DNA from: Paenibacillus campinasensis
GTDB lineage: Bacteria > Bacillota > Bacilli > Paenibacillales > Paenibacillaceae
DNA: 51,788 nt
Assembly (NCBI RefSeq): GCF_002272015.1
Contig: NZ_NPBY01000083.1
Coordinates: forward strand, 1-51,788
Direction of reading: 5' to 3'
In this document: in pieces, positions 49,745 through 51,788 of the stretch
Position numbering within the stretch: the first letter of the stretch is position 1
Layout of the letters: the number at the start of each line of letters is the position of its first letter
Program-made: the position numbers and the translations under genes
Notes under the pieces: generated by a model
Seen by the model: the letters and a program-made list of their open reading frames with translations, nothing else
Database searches by the model: none
What the model was told of the DNA's origin: nothing

Positions 49745-51406
49745 GTGAAGATACACATCGTCAAGGAAGGCGAATCTCTTTATGAGCTGTCTCAAAAATA
49801 CAACGTTCCGTTAGCCAAACTGATTGATGCGAACCCGCAGCTGGTTGATCCCAACAAACTCGATGTCGGCGCGAAGATCAAGGTACCGACAGAGCCTGTG
49901 CCGGTTCCTGGCGGCAGCCAGCCCATTATCCATAAGCATACGGTCAAGCAGGGCGACACGTTGTGGAAACTGTCCAAGGCATGGGGTGTCACTCTGAAGG
50001 AAATGATTGATGCGAACCCGCAGCTGAAAAATCCGAATGCTCTGCTGGTAGGCGAAGTGGTGAATATCCCTTCCTCAGGCGTATATAGTGGAGGCAGTGA
50101 ATCAGCTGCCGCGGGAGCGGGGAATGCTCCGAGCAAAATCATGCCGGGATCCAAGGATTATACAGGACCGAAAGCAGAGTTGACCCAACCGATTTCCGAG
50201 CAGCCGGCCGTTCCGGAAATGCCTGCGCCACTGCCGGCACCTGCCCCAGTGCCTGTAAAACCGGAGATGCCAAAGATGCCGGAGCTCCCGAAAATGCCAG
50301 AATTGCCGAAACTGCCGGTTATGCCGATCAAGGTGGAGAAGTTCGAGATGGAGGAAATCGAGGTTAAAAAGACATACCCGGTGCCGCTCCCTCAGCCCAT
50401 TCAAGAGAAGAAGCCTTATCAAGAGGCGCCTATTCATCACGTACCTGGACCGATGCCGATGCCTCATAAGCCGGCTCCTTGTCCACCAGTAGAGGCAATG
50501 CCGATGCATTTCATGCCTCAACCAGACTGCTTCCAGCAAGAAGTCATTCACCAGCCGATTTACTATGGCCTCGGCGAAGGACCTTGCGGCTGCGGTGAGG
50601 GAAAAGTACATGGCCAACACCAACATCAACACCATCATCATCATGGACACGAGCAAGGCAAAGCGGTGCATCCTTATTACGCCTTCCCGCAAGAAGCAGT
50701 TCCTGTACAGCACGGTCAGGAATGGGGCTATCCTGGATTAGCTGGAAATGTGGAGTATGCGCCGATCTCCATCACGGAGTCTTACACAGGCAAAGACGCC
50801 GGCCATTCATTCCATCATCATCAACCTGCACATCAGGGATATTCGCCTGCTGCGGCTGCACCGGCATCTCCATGCGGCTGCGGCGGTGGCTCGGTGGCTC
50901 CGGCCTATACTCAGCCATTCCCAGCTTTTACAACGACCCATCCTTCATACGGTCATGACTATACTGGGTACGGGCAGCATGGGGGATGGAACTACGGACA
51001 TCCTTCAGCAGGAGTTCCTGGAATACCGGGAGCCGCTTCACCGTTAGGCTCCTTTGGGGCTTATGGTCAACCTGGTGGCTATGGTAGTTTCGAACAGCCT
51101 GGGGCATATGCCGGATTTGGGATGCCATTCGAATATGACCGAGAAGCGATAACGGGGCAAGAGGATGCAACCGTACAGGAGACACCAGCTTCAGCGGATA
51201 TTAATGCGGCAGCGAGTGGAGTGGATTCCGGGTCAGAGACCGAGCAAAGAGAGATCGATGCGGAGGCGGCACCAGCGGCTGGAAGCGAAGCTCAGGCCAA
51301 AGTGCATCGTCATCGCCAAAGCTCTACAAAAGCTAAATCTTCAACCAAATCACGTAAACCACAGCCTGCAAAATCCAAACGTCAAAATCCTTGGATCAAA
51401 GGGTAA
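49745..51406 (+). CDS. safA: SafA-like spore coat assembly protein with two LysM domains
   Basis: SafA is a coat morphogenetic hub whose LysM binds the spore cortex region and which works with SpoVID. Two LysM repeats are seen: residues 1-47 (KIHIVKEGESLYELSQKYN) and 63-109 (HKHTVKQGDTLWKLSKAWG). Both contain IDANPQL, encoded by a near-identical stretch. Then come a Pro/Met-rich tract of short PEMP/PELPK repeats (157-195), a His-rich stretch QHQHQHHHHHGH at 291-302, cysteine motifs CGCGEG (281-286) and CGCGGG (377-382), a Gly/Tyr-rich region (400-465), and a basic Ser/Thr/Lys tail (520-545). The start is GTG 49745 after TAGGAGGT. The function is inferred from LysM, composition and place; B. 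subtilis SafA has one LysM. Confidence 0.8.
   Translation: MKIHIVKEGESLYELSQKYNVPLAKLIDANPQLVDPNKLDVGAKIKVPTEPVPVPGGSQPIIHKHTVKQGDTLWKLSKAWGVTLKEMIDANPQLKNPNALLVGEVVNIPSSGVYSGGSESAAAGAGNAPSKIMPGSKDYTGPKAELTQPISEQPAVPEMPAPLPAPAPVPVKPEMPKMPELPKMPELPKLPVMPIKVEKFEMEEIEVKKTYPVPLPQPIQEKKPYQEAPIHHVPGPMPMPHKPAPCPPVEAMPMHFMPQPDCFQQEVIHQPIYYGLGEGPCGCGEGKVHGQHQHQHHHHHGHEQGKAVHPYYAFPQEAVPVQHGQEWGYPGLAGNVEYAPISITESYTGKDAGHSFHHHQPAHQGYSPAAAAPASPCGCGGGSVAPAYTQPFPAFTTTHPSYGHDYTGYGQHGGWNYGHPSAGVPGIPGAASPLGSFGAYGQPGGYGSFEQPGAYAGFGMPFEYDREAITGQEDATVQETPASADINAAASGVDSGSETEQREIDAEAAPAAGSEAQAKVHRHRQSSTKAKSSTKSRKPQPAKSKRQNPWIKG
49821..50026 (+). repeat. 23-base direct repeat inside the two LysM units
   Basis: Positions 49821-49843 and 50004-50026 are identical over 23 bases, 183 bases (61 codons) apart, and encode the IDANPQL segment of each LysM. 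The rest of the two units differs, so only part of the duplication has stayed identical. Confidence 0.85.
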
Positions 51407-51449
51407 ATGCCAAGGTAACTGCAATATTCATCCCAGGTGATTCTTAAAG

Positions 51450-51482
51450 CAAGAAAGCCGAATCAACGGCTTTCTTGTTTTT
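51450..51482 (+). terminator. Terminator of the safA-like gene
   Basis: A perfect 11-bp stem (51450-51460 with 51467-51477) with a 6-base loop, followed by TTTTT. Confidence 0.96.
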
Positions 51483-51568
51483 GTGTTCTGCCTGCTGATC
51501 TGAGAGACTTGCGGAATACAGTGTGGGGGTGGAGGATTCGCTAATGACCAATTGGTAAAAATTATGTA

Positions 51569-51712
51569 TTGCTATGTAGCTAGAACCTGTGGTAAATTAT
51601 AAATCCGGCCGCAACACGAGTGGTTGCAAGGCTGAAAGCACGGAGAGTGAATGACCGCGAAACAGTCGGCTTTCTTCTTATCCGGGCCTCAAAAAAACTT
51701 CTAAAAAAACTC
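51569..51712 (+). other. Structured non-coding region of unknown function
   Basis: No protein gene is visible. A possible promoter has TTGCTA at 51569-51574 and TAAATT at 51593-51598 with TGG before it. Downstream, GCAAC (51611-51615) pairs with GTTGC (51623-51627), and GAAAGC (51634-51639) pairs with GCTTTC (51669-51674). ATCCGG occurs at 51603-51608 and again at 51680-51685. No T-run directly follows the stems. It matches no riboswitch I can name. Confidence 0.4.
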
Positions 51713-51741
51713 TTGCATTATTGAAAACAACATGATATGAT
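51713..51741 (+). promoter_or_regulatory. Strong promoter pointing out of the right end
   Basis: TTGCAT at 51713-51718, a 17-base spacer and TATGAT at 51736-51741 with extended -10 TGA at 51733-51735, inside an A/T-rich upstream stretch (runs of A at 51691-51697 and 51703-51709). Such an A-tract plus strong promoter is common before rRNA operons. The gene it serves lies outside the window. Confidence 0.7.
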
Positions 51742-51788
51742 ATAAGAGTTGCTGACGCGAACGAGATTCGCTGATGGGTATGAAGTTG

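Noticed and set aside
51641..51660. A second T-box based on ACCGCG at 51654-51659
   Set aside because: The preceding bases do not match the T-box core, no antiterminator/terminator pair follows, and no synthetase or amino-acid gene is seen downstream.
1..51788. Mobile elements, CRISPR arrays, prophage genes, toxin-antitoxin or defence systems
   Set aside because: No transposase or integrase motif, no spaced repeat array, and no unusual base composition. All recognised genes are chromosomal housekeeping, biosynthetic or sporulation genes in conserved order.

Overview
This window looks like a stretch of core chromosome from an endospore-forming member of the Bacillales, most likely Paenibacillus or a close relative. 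That assignment is an inference. The gene order follows the Bacillus subtilis block tig-clpX-lonB-lonA-ysxC-hemA ... valS-folC-spoIIB-maf-radC-mreBCD-minCD-spoIVFAB-rplU-ysxB-rpmA-spo0B-obg-pheB-pheA. The differences are Paenibacillus-like: clpP beside tig, ispG between clpX and lonB, speD before hemA, a CobA-HemD fusion, murC after folC, an RNase G gene (absent from B. subtilis) before rplU, and a hom-thrC-thrB-pheA-ilvE cluster. Every confident gene is on the + strand. There is no insertion sequence, prophage, CRISPR array or tRNA.

Layout. (1) 1-11.0 kb: proteostasis genes (a YsoA-like protein, trigger factor, ClpP, ClpX, LonB, LonA), the isoprenoid enzyme IspG and the ribosome-assembly GTPase YsxC. 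(2) 11.2-12.7 kb: a conserved gene of unknown function and speD with a long, foldable leader. (3) 13.0-20.9 kb: a heme/siroheme operon, hemA-hemX-sirC-hemC-cobA/hemD-hemB-hemL. (4) 20.9-23.4 kb: an RluA-type pseudouridine synthase and spoVID. (5) 23.6-29.5 kb: a valine T-box leader, valS, folC and murC. (6) 29.7-38.9 kb: sporulation and cell-shape genes (spoIIB-like, DUF4321, maf, radC, mreBCD, minCD, spoIVFA, spoIVFB). (7) 39.0-43.6 kb: rng, L21 leader, rplU-prp-rpmA, spo0B, obg. (8) 43.9-49.6 kb: an ACT-domain protein and amino-acid biosynthesis. (9) 49.7-51.4 kb: a SafA-like spore coat protein. (10) 51.5-51.8 kb: a structured non-coding stretch ending in a strong promoter that points out of the window, possibly at an rRNA operon.

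How the genes work together. Heme genes run from glutamyl-tRNA to uroporphyrinogen III with a siroheme branch. Trigger factor, ClpXP and the two Lon proteases form a folding/degradation unit. Prp is the protease that removes the N-terminal extension visible on L27. MreBCD and MinCD set wall growth and septum position. SpoIIB, SpoVID, SpoIVFA/FB, Spo0B and SafA act from the phosphorelay through engulfment and sigma-K activation to coat assembly.

I did not find a new defence or mobile system. The observations most worth checking are regulatory or architectural: a probable ATC start codon on the first gene, a hairpin ending at the spoVID ribosome binding site, paired 11-bp repeats before the hemA promoter, a membrane-anchored form of Spo0B, a duplicated LysM unit plus metal-ligand-like motifs in the SafA-like protein, and the unexplained structured RNA region near the right end.
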